NCBI RefSeq assembly: GCF_948948975.1
Contig: NZ_CARBVX010000017.1
Span: 1 to 42,936, forward strand
Source: an uncultured Lactobacillus sp.
GTDB lineage: Bacteria; Bacillota; Bacilli; Lactobacillales; Lactobacillaceae
Reading direction: 5' to 3'
DNA: 42,936 nt
Part shown: piece after piece, positions 23,528 to 33,141 of the stretch
Numbering within the stretch: the first letter of the stretch is position 1
Layout of the letters: the number at the start of each line of letters is the position of its first letter
Notes under the pieces: model-generated
Database searches by the model: none
What the model was told of the DNA's origin: nothing
What the model saw: only the letters and a program-made list of their open reading frames with translations
Made by a program: the position numbers and the translations under genes

Positions 23528-25495
23528 CTAAGCATCTAAATTCTCAACGTATTTAGCGTTCTTTTCAATAAATTCTCGTCTTGGACCTACTTCATTACCC
23601 ATCAAGAGGTCAAATATCTTGTCAGCATCTTCCGCATATTCAGGACTTACTCGATCTAACCGACGATTTTCTGGATTCATTGTAGTTTCCCATAGTTGCT
23701 CTGGATCCATTTCTCCTAGTCCCTTATAACGTTGAACAATTGGTTTAGGACTTGGTTGCAAGGTACCTAAGTAATCATGCAATTCTTCGTCAGTATCGAG
23801 ATATTTCTCTACCTTACCTTGGCGAACTTGGTATAGAGGTGGACGAGCTATATAAACATATCCCTTTTCAATCATTGGACGCATGTAGTTATAGAAGAGA
23901 GTCAAAAGCAGAGTTCTAATGTGAGCACCATCGACATCGGCATCTGTCATGATGATCAATTTATGATATCTTGCCTTTGAAACGTCAAAATCAGCACCAA
24001 ATCCTGTACCTAAAGCGGTAAAGAGGGATCTAATTTCTTGGTTAGCAAGTATTCTATCCATTGAAGCTTTTTCAACGTTCAGAATCTTACCTCTAATTGG
24101 CAAAATTGCCTGCGTTAAACGAGAACGTCCTTGCTTTGCAGATCCACCGGCAGAGTTACCCTCAACGATAAATAACTCTGAAATACTTGGATCATTACTG
24201 GTATTGTCAGCTAGTTTTCCTGGCAAGTTAGCAATTTCAAGTCCTGACTTCTTACGTGTAACTTCACGTGCACGCTTAGCAGCAGTTCTAGCTCTTTCAG
24301 CAAGTTGTCCTTTTTCAACAATCTTACGACCAACAGAAGGATTTTCCATTAAGAAACGACTAAACGTTTCTGAAAATGCTCGATCGACTGCAGTTCTAGC
24401 ATCTGAGTTTCCAAGCTTAGTCTTAGTCTGACCTTCAAACTGGGGACTAGGGTGCTTAACAGATACAACAGCTGTAATTCCTTCACGAATATCTTCACCA
24501 GATAAGTTATCATCTTTATCCTTCAAGATTTTAGCCTTATGAGCATAATCGTTAACTACACGAGTTAGAGCAGTCTTAAAGCCGGCTTCGTGCATCCCAC
24601 CTTCATAAGTGTGAATATTGTTTGCGAATGTCATTAAAGTTGTTTTATAGCCGTTGGTGTATTGCAACGCAACTTCAACATCAATACCTTCATAATTACC
24701 TTCAACATAGATTGGTTCATCAAATAATACTTCTTGACCTTTGTTTAAAAAGGCAACGTATTCTTTGATCCCGCCTTCAAAGTGGTAAACATCGGTCTCA
24801 GCACTTTCTTTACGCTTATCGGTAAAGGTTAATTTTAGGCCCTTGTTTAAGAAAGCAAGTTCACGAATTCTGTTCTTTAAAATTTTATCATCGAAAGTTG
24901 TGGTTTCGGTAAAAATATCTGGATCAGGATAGAACCGAACAGTCGTTCCGTGTTCTTCAAGAGGCACAGTTCCTACTTGTTTCATTTCGTCTACTACACG
25001 GCCATGATCAAAAGAAATTGCATATTTCTTTCCATCCCTCATAACAGTAACATCAAGTTTAGTTGAGAGGGCGTTTACTACAGATGCACCAACACCGTGA
25101 AGACCACCAGATACTTTATATCCGCCACCGCCGAATTTACCACCAGCGTGCAAAACAGTAAATACAGTTTCTAGAGCTGGACGACCTGTTTTAGCTTGAA
25201 TATCAACGGGAATACCACGTCCATCATCTTGGACTGTAACACTACCATCTTCATTAACAGTGACTTCAATCTTAGTTGCAAAACCTGCTAGTCGTTCGTC
25301 AATACTATTATCAATAATTTCCCAAACAAGGTGGTGTAAGCCTTGGCTACTGGTTGAGCCAATGTACATACCTGGGCGTTTTCTAACTGCTTCAAGTCCA
25401 CCTAAAACTTGAATTTGACTTGCGTTATAAGTATCTGCACGCTTTTCAAAATCTTTAGCTTTATTTAATGCTGCCTTGCTCTTATCTTCTGCCAT
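23528..25495 (-). CDS. gyrB: DNA gyrase subunit B
   Basis: GyrB supplies ATP hydrolysis for gyrase. The 655-residue protein has the GHKL ATPase domain (EIIDNSIDE near 65, QDDGRGIPV near 94, [15 protein letters not shown] near 130), the transducer domain and the TOPRIM domain with [16 protein letters not shown] (about 440) and the metal-binding [10 protein letters not shown]. The standard C-terminus includes [18 protein letters not shown]. Its ATG directly follows the recF stop codon, with the Shine-Dalgarno inside the end of recF. Confidence 0.97.
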   Translation of the reverse strand: MAEDKSKAALNKAKDFEKRADTYNASQIQVLGGLEAVRKRPGMYIGSTSSQGLHHLVWEIIDNSIDERLAGFATKIEVTVNEDGSVTVQDDGRGIPVDIQAKTGRPALETVFTVLHAGGKFGGGGYKVSGGLHGVGASVVNALSTKLDVTVMRDGKKYAISFDHGRVVDEMKQVGTVPLEEHGTTVRFYPDPDIFTETTTFDDKILKNRIRELAFLNKGLKLTFTDKRKESAETDVYHFEGGIKEYVAFLNKGQEVLFDEPIYVEGNYEGIDVEVALQYTNGYKTTLMTFANNIHTYEGGMHEAGFKTALTRVVNDYAHKAKILKDKDDNLSGEDIREGITAVVSVKHPSPQFEGQTKTKLGNSDARTAVDRAFSETFSRFLMENPSVGRKIVEKGQLAERARTAAKRAREVTRKKSGLEIANLPGKLADNTSNDPSISELFIVEGNSAGGSAKQGRSRLTQAILPIRGKILNVEKASMDRILANQEIRSLFTALGTGFGADFDVSKARYHKLIIMTDADVDGAHIRTLLLTLFYNYMRPMIEKGYVYIARPPLYQVRQGKVEKYLDTDEELHDYLGTLQPSPKPIVQRYKGLGEMDPEQLWETTMNPENRRLDRVSPEYAEDADKIFDLLMGNEVGPRREFIEKNAKYVENLDA

Positions 25496-26620
25496 TTAAC
25501 TCTCCTTTGTACTGATCGTTCCAGCAGAAATGTGATAGACCTTAGGTTCTTTCACGATTTCCCAAGAAATACCTTCTAAATCTGTTGTTGTGATAAAAGT
25601 TTGCGTTTTTCCATGAATATAATTCAGTAAACTGCTCTGTCTTCGATGATCTAATTCGCTCATTACATCATCTAAAAGTAAAATTGGATACTCTTGTGTC
25701 AATTCATGTACTAATTGAATTTCAGCCAACTTTACACTTAAAGAAATCGTCCGTTGCTGTCCCTGAGATGCAAAATCATGGGCATTTTTATCGTTAATTA
25801 AAAAATCCAAGTCATCTCGATGGGGGCCACTTAATGTAGTTCCCTTTCGAATTTCATTAGGACGATTTTTTTTATAACTAGTAATAACTTTTTGATAAAT
25901 AGTTTCTACATCATCCTCTGGGGTAATTTCCTTAACTGATGGACGATAAAAAATCTTTAATTTTTCAGCTTGACCACTAATCTCACTATGCGCAATTTGA
26001 GCATATGAATTAAGTTTTTTAATGTATTTAATTCTTCTCGAAATTATCTCTGCTGCAATTCCTGCCAACTGATCTGACAAGACATCTAAAAAAACTAGAT
26101 CATTTGCCTTTTTTATGCTCAATTGCTTCAAGTAATTATTTCTTTGTTGCAGTACCTGCCGATACTGACTTAGAAAATATAGATATTCTGAATTAATTTG
26201 CCCAAACTCTAAATCCATAAAACGTCTTCTAATTGATGGAGCTCCTTTAACCAGTGCTAGGTCTTCGGGAGAAAACAAAATTGCATTCATTTGTCCTACA
26301 TAAGCGGAAAGCTTCTTTTGCTCTAGTCTATTTACCCAGGCTTTTTTTCCGTTTGGTGTTAAACGCAATTTTAACTCTACTTCTAATTGACTTTTATGAA
26401 CTTTTCCTTGTAAGCCCGCAAATTTACTTCCAAAACGAATTAATTCTTTATCGCTATTTGTTCGATGAGATCGAGTTAGGGCCAAAAAATAAATCGCCTC
26501 AAGTAAATTAGTTTTTCCTTGGGCGTTTGGACCAATAAAAATATTTACATGAGGGTCAAAATTTATCTTTAGTTCTTCAAAATTTCTAAAATCTTTTAAT
26601 TCAAAGTTTGCAAGATACAT
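25496..26620 (-). CDS. recF: DNA replication and repair protein RecF
   Basis: RecF loads RecA at gaps together with RecO and RecR. The 374-residue ABC-type ATPase has Walker [10 protein letters not shown] (residues 30-38), the signature [13 protein letters not shown] (about 300) and Walker [13 protein letters not shown] (about 325). It starts 3 nt after the yaaA stop codon with only a weak Shine-Dalgarno, so its translation is probably coupled to yaaA. Confidence 0.97.
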   Translation of the reverse strand: MYLANFELKDFRNFEELKINFDPHVNIFIGPNAQGKTNLLEAIYFLALTRSHRTNSDKELIRFGSKFAGLQGKVHKSQLEVELKLRLTPNGKKAWVNRLEQKKLSAYVGQMNAILFSPEDLALVKGAPSIRRRFMDLEFGQINSEYLYFLSQYRQVLQQRNNYLKQLSIKKANDLVFLDVLSDQLAGIAAEIISRRIKYIKKLNSYAQIAHSEISGQAEKLKIFYRPSVKEITPEDDVETIYQKVITSYKKNRPNEIRKGTTLSGPHRDDLDFLINDKNAHDFASQGQQRTISLSVKLAEIQLVHELTQEYPILLLDDVMSELDHRRQSSLLNYIHGKTQTFITTTDLEGISWEIVKEPKVYHISAGTISTKES

Positions 26621-26623
26621 CGG

Positions 26624-26836
26624 CTACTCTGAAATAAATTCATACTCTTCTCCAGCCAAGTTTAGTACATCTCCAGGATGTATTTTCTTTCCACGGCGAT
26701 CTTCTACTTCACCGTTCAACTTAACAGGATTTTCTTTTAGATACCATTTAGCTTGACCACCAGAAGCTATCACACTCTCTTCTTTTAAAAACTGAGCCAG
26801 CGTAATATATTCTCCCTTAATTGTGAATTTTTTGAT
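26624..26836 (-). CDS. yaaA: S4-domain RNA-binding protein YaaA/RlbA, non-AUG start
   Basis: A 70-residue S4-like protein fits exactly between dnaN and recF, the standard yaaA position. It reads KKFTIKGEYITLAQFLKEE, then SGGQAKWYL, VKLNG and RRGKKIHPGD, the S4 RNA-binding core. There is no ATG, GTG or TTG in frame: an in-frame TGA lies 30 nt upstream of the ATC at 26834-26836. The Shine-Dalgarno GGGGTGAT lies 3 nt before ATC and directly before ATT at 26837-26839. ATC fits the spacing and gives MKKFTIKGEY; ATT would add one residue. The product acts in ribosome assembly in Bacilli. A good promoter precedes it. Confidence 0.85.
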   Translation of the reverse strand: MKKFTIKGEYITLAQFLKEESVIASGGQAKWYLKENPVKLNGEVEDRRGKKIHPGDVLNLAGEEYEFISE

Positions 26837-26869
26837 AATATCACCCCATTTGCCTTGTCATACCTAGTC

Positions 26870-26898
26870 ATTATACCGTTTTTTTATGTGAAATTCAA
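26870..26898 (-). promoter_or_regulatory. Promoter of yaaA-recF-gyrB-gyrA
   Basis: On the minus strand, -35 TTGAAT (26893-26898) and -10 TATAAT (26870-26875) are 17 nt apart. Transcription would start near 26862, leaving a short leader before yaaA. Confidence 0.75.
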
Positions 26899-27015
26899 TT
26901 TTATGACGTATTGTAGCCTTTTTTAAGCCGCTTTATTCCAATTTAATATGACTATACTTAACTGGATGAAAATTCGCTTAATCAGCCTAAATTTAGCTTT
27001 TAAATATAATGCACG

Positions 27016-27045
27016 AAAAAAAGAGCTACAAAAGTAGCTCTTTTT
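27016..27045 (-). terminator. dnaN terminator
   Basis: AAGAGCTAC and GTAGCTCTT form a 9-bp stem followed by TTTTTTT on the minus strand, just after dnaN. Confidence 0.85.
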
Positions 27046-27050
27046 ATAAA

Positions 27051-28181
27051 CTAAAATGTTCTAACTGGTGTAATTAATTGAGTAAAGTTGACATCTTGTT
27101 TTGCCGGTATCACCGTAAATGGTCTTAGCGGCTGAGTAAAGTTCATAACAATGGAATCAGTAATAGAAGCACGTAAAGCTTCTCTTAGATAATCAGGGTT
27201 GAAGGAAATAGTTAATCCCTCTCCTTCAAGATTCTTAAAACCAATTTCTTCTTCCACGTTCCCTATTTCAGGTGAATCACCTTGGAGTTTAACTAATTGA
27301 TTTTGAACATCGAGAGTCATTTTAACCACATTGTTTCGGCTTTCGTGAGTAAGAAGACTGGCACGTTCTAGAGACCGAGCTAAAACTGGTAATTCAAATT
27401 CAACTGAAGTTGTAGATTCAGTTGGAATTAAACGATCAGTGTCTGGATATTGTCCATCAAGTAGACGTGAATAGAATGCAATATTTCCTACTTCAAATAG
27501 AACTTGGTTTTCCCCAGGATTTACTGTAATTTCCGGATCACTTTCTCCGATAATTCGAGATAGTTCAACTAAGCTCTTCCCTGGAATAATTAAGTCAGTA
27601 CTTGTTTGCGGACCATTTTCTAGAGAAATTTGACGTTGAGATAGTCGGTGACTATCGGTAGCAACTGCTTTGATTGATGAATTGCTGAAGATAAAGTTAA
27701 CACCAGTTAAGGTTGGACGACTTTCTTGAGTAGCAACTGCAAAAACAGTTTCGTTAATAATTTCTCTAAATGTTTTACCAGAAATTTTAAATGAAGCATC
27801 AGTAGAAATTTCTGGTAAATGTGGATAATTATTTGCATCTAAACCGTTAATCATAAATTCGGTATTTTCAGAAACAATTTTTGTTTGGAAACTCTCTTTT
27901 ACCTCAAATGAAAAATCTTTACCAGGTAATTTTTTTACAATTTCACTGAAAAATCGTGCTGGTAAAACGATCGATCCCGTAGATTGAACAATTAGATCAT
28001 CGTTTACAGGGATTTGAATTTCAATAGAAATGTCAGTATCACTACCGGTTAAAGTAAGCATCTCATCTGTAAGGGTAAGTTTTATGCCGCTTAAGATTGG
28101 AATAGTAGCACGTGAAGAAATTGCACGCATAGCATTATTTAGGTTTTCGAGGAATAAATTACGATTAATTGTAAACTGCAT
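27051..28181 (-). CDS. dnaN: DNA polymerase III beta subunit (sliding clamp)
   Basis: DnaN forms the ring clamp that tethers polymerase to DNA. The 376-residue protein starts MQFTINRNLFLENLNNAMRAISSR and ends PAKQDVNFTQLITPVRTF, with three repeated clamp domains. The C-terminal RPF-x-V-I-P block and ITPVRT match the family. The ATG follows ACAGGAGG. It lies downstream of dnaA across the unwinding region of the origin. Confidence 0.97.
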   Translation of the reverse strand: MQFTINRNLFLENLNNAMRAISSRATIPILSGIKLTLTDEMLTLTGSDTDISIEIQIPVNDDLIVQSTGSIVLPARFFSEIVKKLPGKDFSFEVKESFQTKIVSENTEFMINGLDANNYPHLPEISTDASFKISGKTFREIINETVFAVATQESRPTLTGVNFIFSNSSIKAVATDSHRLSQRQISLENGPQTSTDLIIPGKSLVELSRIIGESDPEITVNPGENQVLFEVGNIAFYSRLLDGQYPDTDRLIPTESTTSVEFELPVLARSLERASLLTHESRNNVVKMTLDVQNQLVKLQGDSPEIGNVEEEIGFKNLEGEGLTISFNPDYLREALRASITDSIVMNFTQPLRPFTVIPAKQDVNFTQLITPVRTF

Positions 28182-28200
28182 CGTTTACCTCCTGTGAAGT

Positions 28201-28361
28201 TATATGTACGTTGTTTTATTTAATTATATATTTAAATACTTAGAAGTAGTAGTAGGGCCAGTGGAATCTGTGGGAAAGTAGGCAAACACCTGAATAAAGC
28301 GCACTTTTGCATGTTTAATAAATGTGGACAAAGTTAAAAGTTATACACATGTTATTAACTT
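28201..28361. other. oriC: Origin unwinding region in the dnaA-dnaN spacer
   Basis: Reading the plus strand there is an AT-rich tract (28211-28240), then TAGAAGTAGTAGTAG (28241-28255), five 3-nt DnaA-trio units, then a GGCC patch (28256-28259), then DnaA-box-like sequences TGTGGGAAA (28269-28277), TGTGGACAA (28323-28331) and TTATACACA (28341-28349). This order, boxes-GC patch-trios-AT tract, is that of the basal unwinding system described in Bacillus subtilis, where DnaA filaments grow from the boxes onto the trios to open the helix. Confidence 0.8.
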
Positions 28362-29726
28362 TTAGTGCTCGAGCATAGCTTTTAAATCATACACAGCTGC
28401 TTTAATTTCGGCATCAGTTTTTAAGGCACGAGAAATTTTATCGCAGGCATGCATTACCGTTGTGTGATCCTTACCACCAAATTCTTGTCCAATTTTAGGC
28501 AAACTAGAATCTGTCAATTCACGTGACAAATACATTGCAATTTGTCGAGGAACAACAATTTGTTTTACTCGTTTCTTACCTTTTAATTCAGTAGTTGAAG
28601 TTTGGAAATAGTTAGCTACAACTTCTTGAATCTTAGAAATTTGAAGTCCTCTATTTTTTTGTACTAATTTTAGGTCAGCGAGGGCCTCTTTGGCTAAGTC
28701 AACATTAATATCCTCACGTTCAATTGTTGCATGCGCCTGAACCTTAACTAAAGCTCCCTCAAGTTCACGAATATTGGTATCAACTTGTGAAGCAATATAG
28801 TCGAGGGTGCTGTCGTCGATTGCTAGACCATCGGTTTCAGCTTTTTTTCGTAAAATAGCAATTCTAGTCTCTAAATCTGGAGGCGTAATTTCAACTTGTA
28901 GGCCCCACGCAAAGCGTGAAACTAAACGTTCTGATAATTCAGGAATTTCGGTTGGTAAACGATCACTAGTCATAACAATCTGCTTTTGATCATTATAAAG
29001 GGTTTCAAAGGTATGGAAGAATTCCTCCTGGATTCCTTCTTTTTTAGAAAAGAATTGAATATCGTCTACTAATAGGAGATCACAGTTCCGATACTTATTA
29101 CGAAATTCAGCCTGAGTTTTGTTTTTTATTGAGTTAATAAAATCATTTACGAAAGTTTCACTCTGAATATAAACTACTTTTGCATGTGGCTTTTCAGCTA
29201 ACATTTGATGTCCAATTGCCTGCATTAAGTGGGTTTTACCTAACCCCACCCCACCAAAAATAAATAAAGGATTGTAAAAACTTCCTGGATTATCAGCAAC
29301 GGCTAAGGCGGCACCGGCTGCCAGCTTATTTCCTTCACCTTGAACAAAGGTGTCAAAAGTGTACTTACTATTTAGTTGAAGATCTTGAGCAAATTCATCT
29401 CTACGATTTTCTAATATTTCTTGATTAGTTTTAATTCGTGGTTGTGGTGTAACTAAACGTTCAGGTCCTTCTTTACCGGCAACTTCAAACTTAGGTTGAA
29501 TTTCCATATCTGCATAAGCATATGCTTCCTGAATGAGCTGAGAAGCTAAGTTCTTTTCCCAGTATCCCTTTGCAACGGGTGATTCAACAGCGATTATCAT
29601 TTCTTTTGTCTTTTTATTAAAGGAAATAGGTTTAGTATTTTTAAACCAAGCATTATAGGCAACTGTGCTGTAGCTTTTTTTCATTTCAGCATTAAAAAAT
29701 TGCCAAAATTTATCTAGATCAAACAA
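28362..29726 (-). CDS. dnaA: Chromosomal replication initiator DnaA
   Basis: DnaA binds origin boxes, opens the helix and loads helicase. With a TTG start at 29724-29726 the protein has 454 residues, begins MFDLDKFWQFFN and fits the family; the TTG lies 7 nt after GGAGG. The open frame extends 26 codons further upstream, but that part lacks a ribosome site and lies in DnaA-box DNA. Domain I covers about 1-80 and a linker about 85-115; the AAA+ domain has Walker A GGVGLGKT (158-165) and Walker B LLLVDDIQF; the C-terminal DNA-binding domain has GGKDHTTVMHACDKI. Confidence 0.96.
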   Translation of the reverse strand: MFDLDKFWQFFNAEMKKSYSTVAYNAWFKNTKPISFNKKTKEMIIAVESPVAKGYWEKNLASQLIQEAYAYADMEIQPKFEVAGKEGPERLVTPQPRIKTNQEILENRRDEFAQDLQLNSKYTFDTFVQGEGNKLAAGAALAVADNPGSFYNPLFIFGGVGLGKTHLMQAIGHQMLAEKPHAKVVYIQSETFVNDFINSIKNKTQAEFRNKYRNCDLLLVDDIQFFSKKEGIQEEFFHTFETLYNDQKQIVMTSDRLPTEIPELSERLVSRFAWGLQVEITPPDLETRIAILRKKAETDGLAIDDSTLDYIASQVDTNIRELEGALVKVQAHATIEREDINVDLAKEALADLKLVQKNRGLQISKIQEVVANYFQTSTTELKGKKRVKQIVVPRQIAMYLSRELTDSSLPKIGQEFGGKDHTTVMHACDKISRALKTDAEIKAAVYDLKAMLEH

Positions 29727-29748
29727 AAAAATTCCTCCAAATACTGTA

Positions 29749-30069
29749 TTATCCACAGAATAAGTCAAAATAAGTTTAGCATGAATTGAAGAGGTTTTCC
29801 ACAAGTGATAAAAAGAATTAACAAATTCACAGTACTGTGGAAAATAAAAAAATAAAAATCCACCGAAGCATGAAATAAAATTTCAGGTTTGAGTTTTCCA
29901 CAAAGGTTTGTGGGTTTATTATACGCTATAAATCGGCAATTTTAACTAGATAATTTATATTTTCCACAGGGTGTTTATTATATTCTAAACAGGGTGTGAA
30001 TTGTGTATAACTCTGAGAATGATCTTGTTGATAAAAAACAAATAAAAAATTTAAAAAAAGATATCCACA
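29749..30069. other. oriC: DnaA-box cluster upstream of dnaA (origin part)
   Basis: The 484-bp spacer between dnaA and rpmH is very AT-rich and has eight DnaA-box-like nonamers: TTATCCACA at 29749-29757 (perfect), TTTTCCACA at 29795, 29894 and 29960, its complement TGTGGAAAA at 29836, TGTGTATAA at 30002, ATATCCACA at 30061 and a partial TTTGTGGGT near 29907. No gene is present. With the dnaA-dnaN spacer this makes a bipartite origin around dnaA. Confidence 0.85.
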
Positions 30070-30130
30070 AAAAATAATTAAAAAATGCTATAAAAATCAC
30101 TTTTCTTTTTAGGAAAATTTTGATAAGGAC

Positions 30131-30159
30131 TTGGTTTTTTCGCGTAAATATGCTATTCT
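30131..30159 (+). promoter_or_regulatory. rpmH promoter
   Basis: TTGGTT (30131-30136) and TATTCT (30154-30159) are 17 nt apart, with TGC directly before the -10. Confidence 0.65.
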
Positions 30160-30210
30160 ATCTTAGAAATTGTGCTTATTAAGCATTGAAAAACGGAGGT
30201 GCAACATTAA

Positions 30211-30351
30211 ATGTCAACTAAGAGAACTTACCAACCTAAGAAGCGTCACCGTTCACGCGTTCATGGTTTTATGAAACGTATGGCTACAGCAAACGGCCGC
30301 AAGGTTTTAGCAAGACGCCGTAAAAAGGGTAGAAAAGTCTTATCTGCTTAA
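30211..30351 (+). CDS. rpmH: 50S ribosomal protein L34
   Basis: bL34 is a very small, strongly basic protein of the large subunit. The 46-residue product reads [20 protein letters not shown] and ends in [13 protein letters not shown], the family signature with a normal two-residue N-terminal variation. It starts at ATG after ACGGAGGTG. It is the first plus-strand gene to the right of the origin, followed by its own terminator and then rnpA. Confidence 0.97.
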   Translation: MSTKRTYQPKKRHRSRVHGFMKRMATANGRKVLARRRKKGRKVLSA

Positions 30352-30377
30352 GCCACTGAAGCTCAGTGGTTTTTTTA
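30352..30377 (+). terminator. Terminator between rpmH and rnpA
   Basis: CCACTGA and TCAGTGG form a 7-bp stem with a 2-nt loop, perhaps opened to a longer loop, followed by TTTTTTT. Partial read-through would explain unequal L34 and RnpA synthesis. Confidence 0.8.
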
Positions 30378-30399
30378 ATTTAAGTAAGGATGAACCAAA

Positions 30400-30768
30400 T
30401 TGAGAAAAAGCTACCGTGTAAAAACTGAGAGAGACTTTCAAAAAGTTTTTAAAGAAGGACAGTCAATGGCTAATCGCGGCTTTGTTGTCTATACCTTACC
30501 CAAAGAAAATCAAAAGCATTTTCGCGTTGGAATTTCTGTTGGGAAAAAAGTGGGTCATACGGCGGTAGCACGTAATCGCCTCAAACGGTTCATTCGTGCT
30601 ACACTGACAGAACTTAAGCCAGAGATAAGGTCTGATTTAGACTTTTTAGTAATAGCTCGACCTTATGCACGAGATTTTGATATGGGACGAACCAAAAAGA
30701 ATCTTATTCATGTTTTAAGGTTAGCTAAGGTCTTATCAAGCGAAGAGAGGGAAATTGAGGAAAAGTAG
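30400..30768 (+). CDS. rnpA: Ribonuclease P protein component
   Basis: RnpA helps RNase P RNA mature the 5' ends of tRNAs. The 122-residue basic protein starts with TTG at 30400 (AAGGATG upstream) as [17 protein letters not shown], and contains the family signature [19 protein letters not shown] (about residues 52-70). It overlaps the next gene by 14 nt. Confidence 0.96.
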   Translation: MRKSYRVKTERDFQKVFKEGQSMANRGFVVYTLPKENQKHFRVGISVGKKVGHTAVARNRLKRFIRATLTELKPEIRSDLDFLVIARPYARDFDMGRTKKNLIHVLRLAKVLSSEEREIEEK

Positions 30769-31645
30769 AGTGAGAAGTCATTTGTCTAAGAAAAATTGGA
30801 AACTAATTCTATTAGCTCTAGGAATGTTTGCCTTAACGTTAGTAGTTACAGGTTGTGCATCAACTAATGGAACAAGTGTTGCTCCTATTTCTCATACTAG
30901 TGGCAATTGGTGGGATCGGTATATTGTTTACTATATTTCCCAATTTATTCTTTGGATTGCAAGTTTAGTTCATGATTCCTATGGTTGGGCAATCATTATC
31001 TTTACTATTATAGTAAGAATAATTTTATTACCATTGAATGCCATTTCTATTAGAAGCATGGCTAAGCAACAAAAAGTGCAACCACAGATGGATGCATTGC
31101 GTAAAAAGTATCCAGGTAAGGATGTCGAGTCACGTCAAAAGTTACAAGAAGAAACTAGTAAGTTATATAAAGAAGCTGGTATTAATCCATATACTGGATG
31201 TTTACCAATGTTAATTCAACTACCAGTTATGTATGCTTTGTATCAAGCAATCTGGCGGACTCCACAGTTGCAAAATGGTCGGTTTTTGTGGATGGATTTG
31301 GGACGTCCCGATCCATATTACATCATGCCTATCTTGGCCGCTGTATTTACTTTTATGAGTACATATATCAGTCAGATGTCAACGCCCCAATCCTCACAAA
31401 ATGGAATGACTAAGGGAATGACATACTTGATGCCTCTTATTATTGGGGTTTCAGCAATTGGTATCCAATCTGCAATTTCACTTTACTGGGTGATTTCCAA
31501 CTTATTCCAAGTAGTTCAAACCTTTATTTTGCAAAATCCATTCAAGTATCAACGTGAACTTGAGGAACAAAAGAAGGAAGAACGTGAACGTCAGCGCAAA
31601 GTTCGTCGCGCGTACAAACGTTTAGGACGTAAACAACAAAAATAA
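30755..31645 (+). CDS. yidC: Membrane protein insertase YidC (OxaA-like lipoprotein)
   Basis: YidC inserts and folds proteins in the cytoplasmic membrane, alone or with Sec. The 296-residue protein has a lipoprotein signal with lipobox VVTGC (cysteine at about residue 34) and the five-segment YidC core: [19 protein letters not shown] with the groove arginine, [31 protein letters not shown] and the C-terminal segments. It ends in a basic tail for ribosome contact. The start is TTG at 30755, overlapping rnpA; GTG at 30770, five codons later, is an alternative. Confidence 0.95.
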   Translation: MRKSRVRSHLSKKNWKLILLALGMFALTLVVTGCASTNGTSVAPISHTSGNWWDRYIVYYISQFILWIASLVHDSYGWAIIIFTIIVRIILLPLNAISIRSMAKQQKVQPQMDALRKKYPGKDVESRQKLQEETSKLYKEAGINPYTGCLPMLIQLPVMYALYQAIWRTPQLQNGRFLWMDLGRPDPYYIMPILAAVFTFMSTYISQMSTPQSSQNGMTKGMTYLMPLIIGVSAIGIQSAISLYWVISNLFQVVQTFILQNPFKYQRELEEQKKEERERQRKVRRAYKRLGRKQQK

Positions 31646-31674
31646 ATTATCTTTAATTTGAAGATAAAGTAGTC

Positions 31675-31728
31675 AAAGTGCTTTATCCATCATTATTTTT
31701 TGTAGTGGTGGAGTGGGCACTTTTTTTA
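31675..31728 (+). terminator. Terminator after yidC reaching into the mnmE leader
   Basis: AAAGTGC (31675-31681) and GCACTTT (31717-31723) form the base of a long stem with an inner CCATCA/TGGTGG pairing, followed by a T run. It ends about 27 nt before the mnmE start. Confidence 0.65.
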
Positions 31729-31754
31729 TTGAGATATTTTATGTAGGTGAAAAA

Positions 31755-33140
31755 ATGGCACAAGTATTAACGCAATTTGATACAATCGCTGCAATTTCTA
31801 CTCCTATTGGCGAAGGAGGTATATCAATTATTCGTTTATCTGGTGAAGATGCAGTAGCGATTGCTAATAAATTTTTTAAAGGGGCAGATTTAACTAAGGT
31901 TCCCTCACATACAATCCACTATGGTCATATCGTTAATCCTAAAACTAAGGATGTTATAGATGAGACAATGGTTAGTGTTTTACGCGCACCAAAAACTTTC
32001 ACTCGAGAAGATATGGTTGAAATCAATTGTCATGGTGGAATGATTGTAACTAATGATATCTTGCAGCTACTTTTGGCAAACGGTGCTCGAATGGCTGATC
32101 CTGGTGAATTTACGAAGCGTGCTTTTATGAATGGACGTATTGATTTAACTCAAGCTGAATCTGTAATGGATATTGTTCGAGCTAAGACTGATAAGTCTCG
32201 CCAAGTTGCTATGACACAATTAGCTGGTGGACTGTTAGAGAAAATTAGAACAATGCGCCAAGAACTTTTAGATACAATGGCGCAGGAGGAAGTTAATATT
32301 GATTATCCAGAATATGATATGGACGACTTAACTTCTCAAGAAATGAAAAAGAAAGCAGAAGAAGTTTCAAAGCAAATTGATCAATTACTTAAAACAGCTC
32401 AAGAAGGAAAAATTATCCGTAATGGTTTAGCAACTGCTATTGTGGGGAGACCCAATGTCGGTAAATCCTCTCTTTTGAATTATTTAACTCAAGATGATAA
32501 AGCTATTGTTACGGATATTGCAGGAACAACTAGAGATACGCTTGAAGAATATGTTTCTGTTAAAGGAGTGCCACTGAAATTAATTGATACTGCTGGGATT
32601 CATTATACAGAAGACAAGGTCGAGAAAATTGGAGTTGAACGTTCAAAGAAAGCTATCGGTGAAGCTGATTTGGTAGTTTTACTTCTGGATGCAAGTCAAG
32701 ATTTAACAGACGAAGATAAAAATCTATTAAATTTAACTGCTAATAAAAAACGAATTATTATTTTAAATAAACAAGATTTAGGCACAAAAATTTCCCAGGA
32801 AATGATAAGAGAAATTACTGATAATCCAATTATTGTAACTTCGATCTTAAAGCAAAAAAATATGGATGCTCTTGAGAATGCAATTGAGCAATTATTCTTT
32901 AGCGGAATAGAAAATTCACAAAATCAAATCTTGGTAACAAATCAAAGACAAGCTGGTTTATTAACGAAAGCGAAGCAATCTTTAGAAGACGTTGTTAGGG
33001 GAATTGATGATGCAATGCCTTTAGATTTGGTTCAAATTGATCTCAAAAATGCTTGGGATACTTTGGGTGAAATTACTGGTGAAAGTGCACCTGATGAATT
33101 AATTACCCAACTATTTAGTCAATTCTGTCTTGGAAAGTAG
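31755..33140 (+). CDS. mnmE: tRNA modification GTPase MnmE
   Basis: MnmE with MnmG adds the carboxymethylaminomethyl group to wobble uridine of several tRNAs. ATG at 31755 gives 461 residues beginning [20 protein letters not shown], the family N-terminus; the open frame extends 14 codons further but without a suitable start context. The tetrahydrofolate-binding domain covers about 1-120. The G domain in the helical part has [12 protein letters not shown] (about 226-237), DIAGTTRD and DTAGI, and NKQD near 350. The C-terminal FCLGK carries the catalytic cysteine. Confidence 0.97.
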   Translation: MAQVLTQFDTIAAISTPIGEGGISIIRLSGEDAVAIANKFFKGADLTKVPSHTIHYGHIVNPKTKDVIDETMVSVLRAPKTFTREDMVEINCHGGMIVTNDILQLLLANGARMADPGEFTKRAFMNGRIDLTQAESVMDIVRAKTDKSRQVAMTQLAGGLLEKIRTMRQELLDTMAQEEVNIDYPEYDMDDLTSQEMKKKAEEVSKQIDQLLKTAQEGKIIRNGLATAIVGRPNVGKSSLLNYLTQDDKAIVTDIAGTTRDTLEEYVSVKGVPLKLIDTAGIHYTEDKVEKIGVERSKKAIGEADLVVLLLDASQDLTDEDKNLLNLTANKKRIIILNKQDLGTKISQEMIREITDNPIIVTSILKQKNMDALENAIEQLFFSGIENSQNQILVTNQRQAGLLTKAKQSLEDVVRGIDDAMPLDLVQIDLKNAWDTLGEITGESAPDELITQLFSQFCLGK

Positions 33141-33141
33141 G

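Noticed and set aside
29727..29804. Longer dnaA reading frame starting at 29804
   Set aside because: The added 26 residues lack a ribosome-binding site, run through a perfect DnaA box and are not part of the DnaA family; the TTG at 29724-29726 has GGAGG at 7 nt.
31713..31754. Upstream start for mnmE
   Set aside because: It lies in the T run of the preceding terminator; the ATG at 31755 gives the family N-terminus and length.
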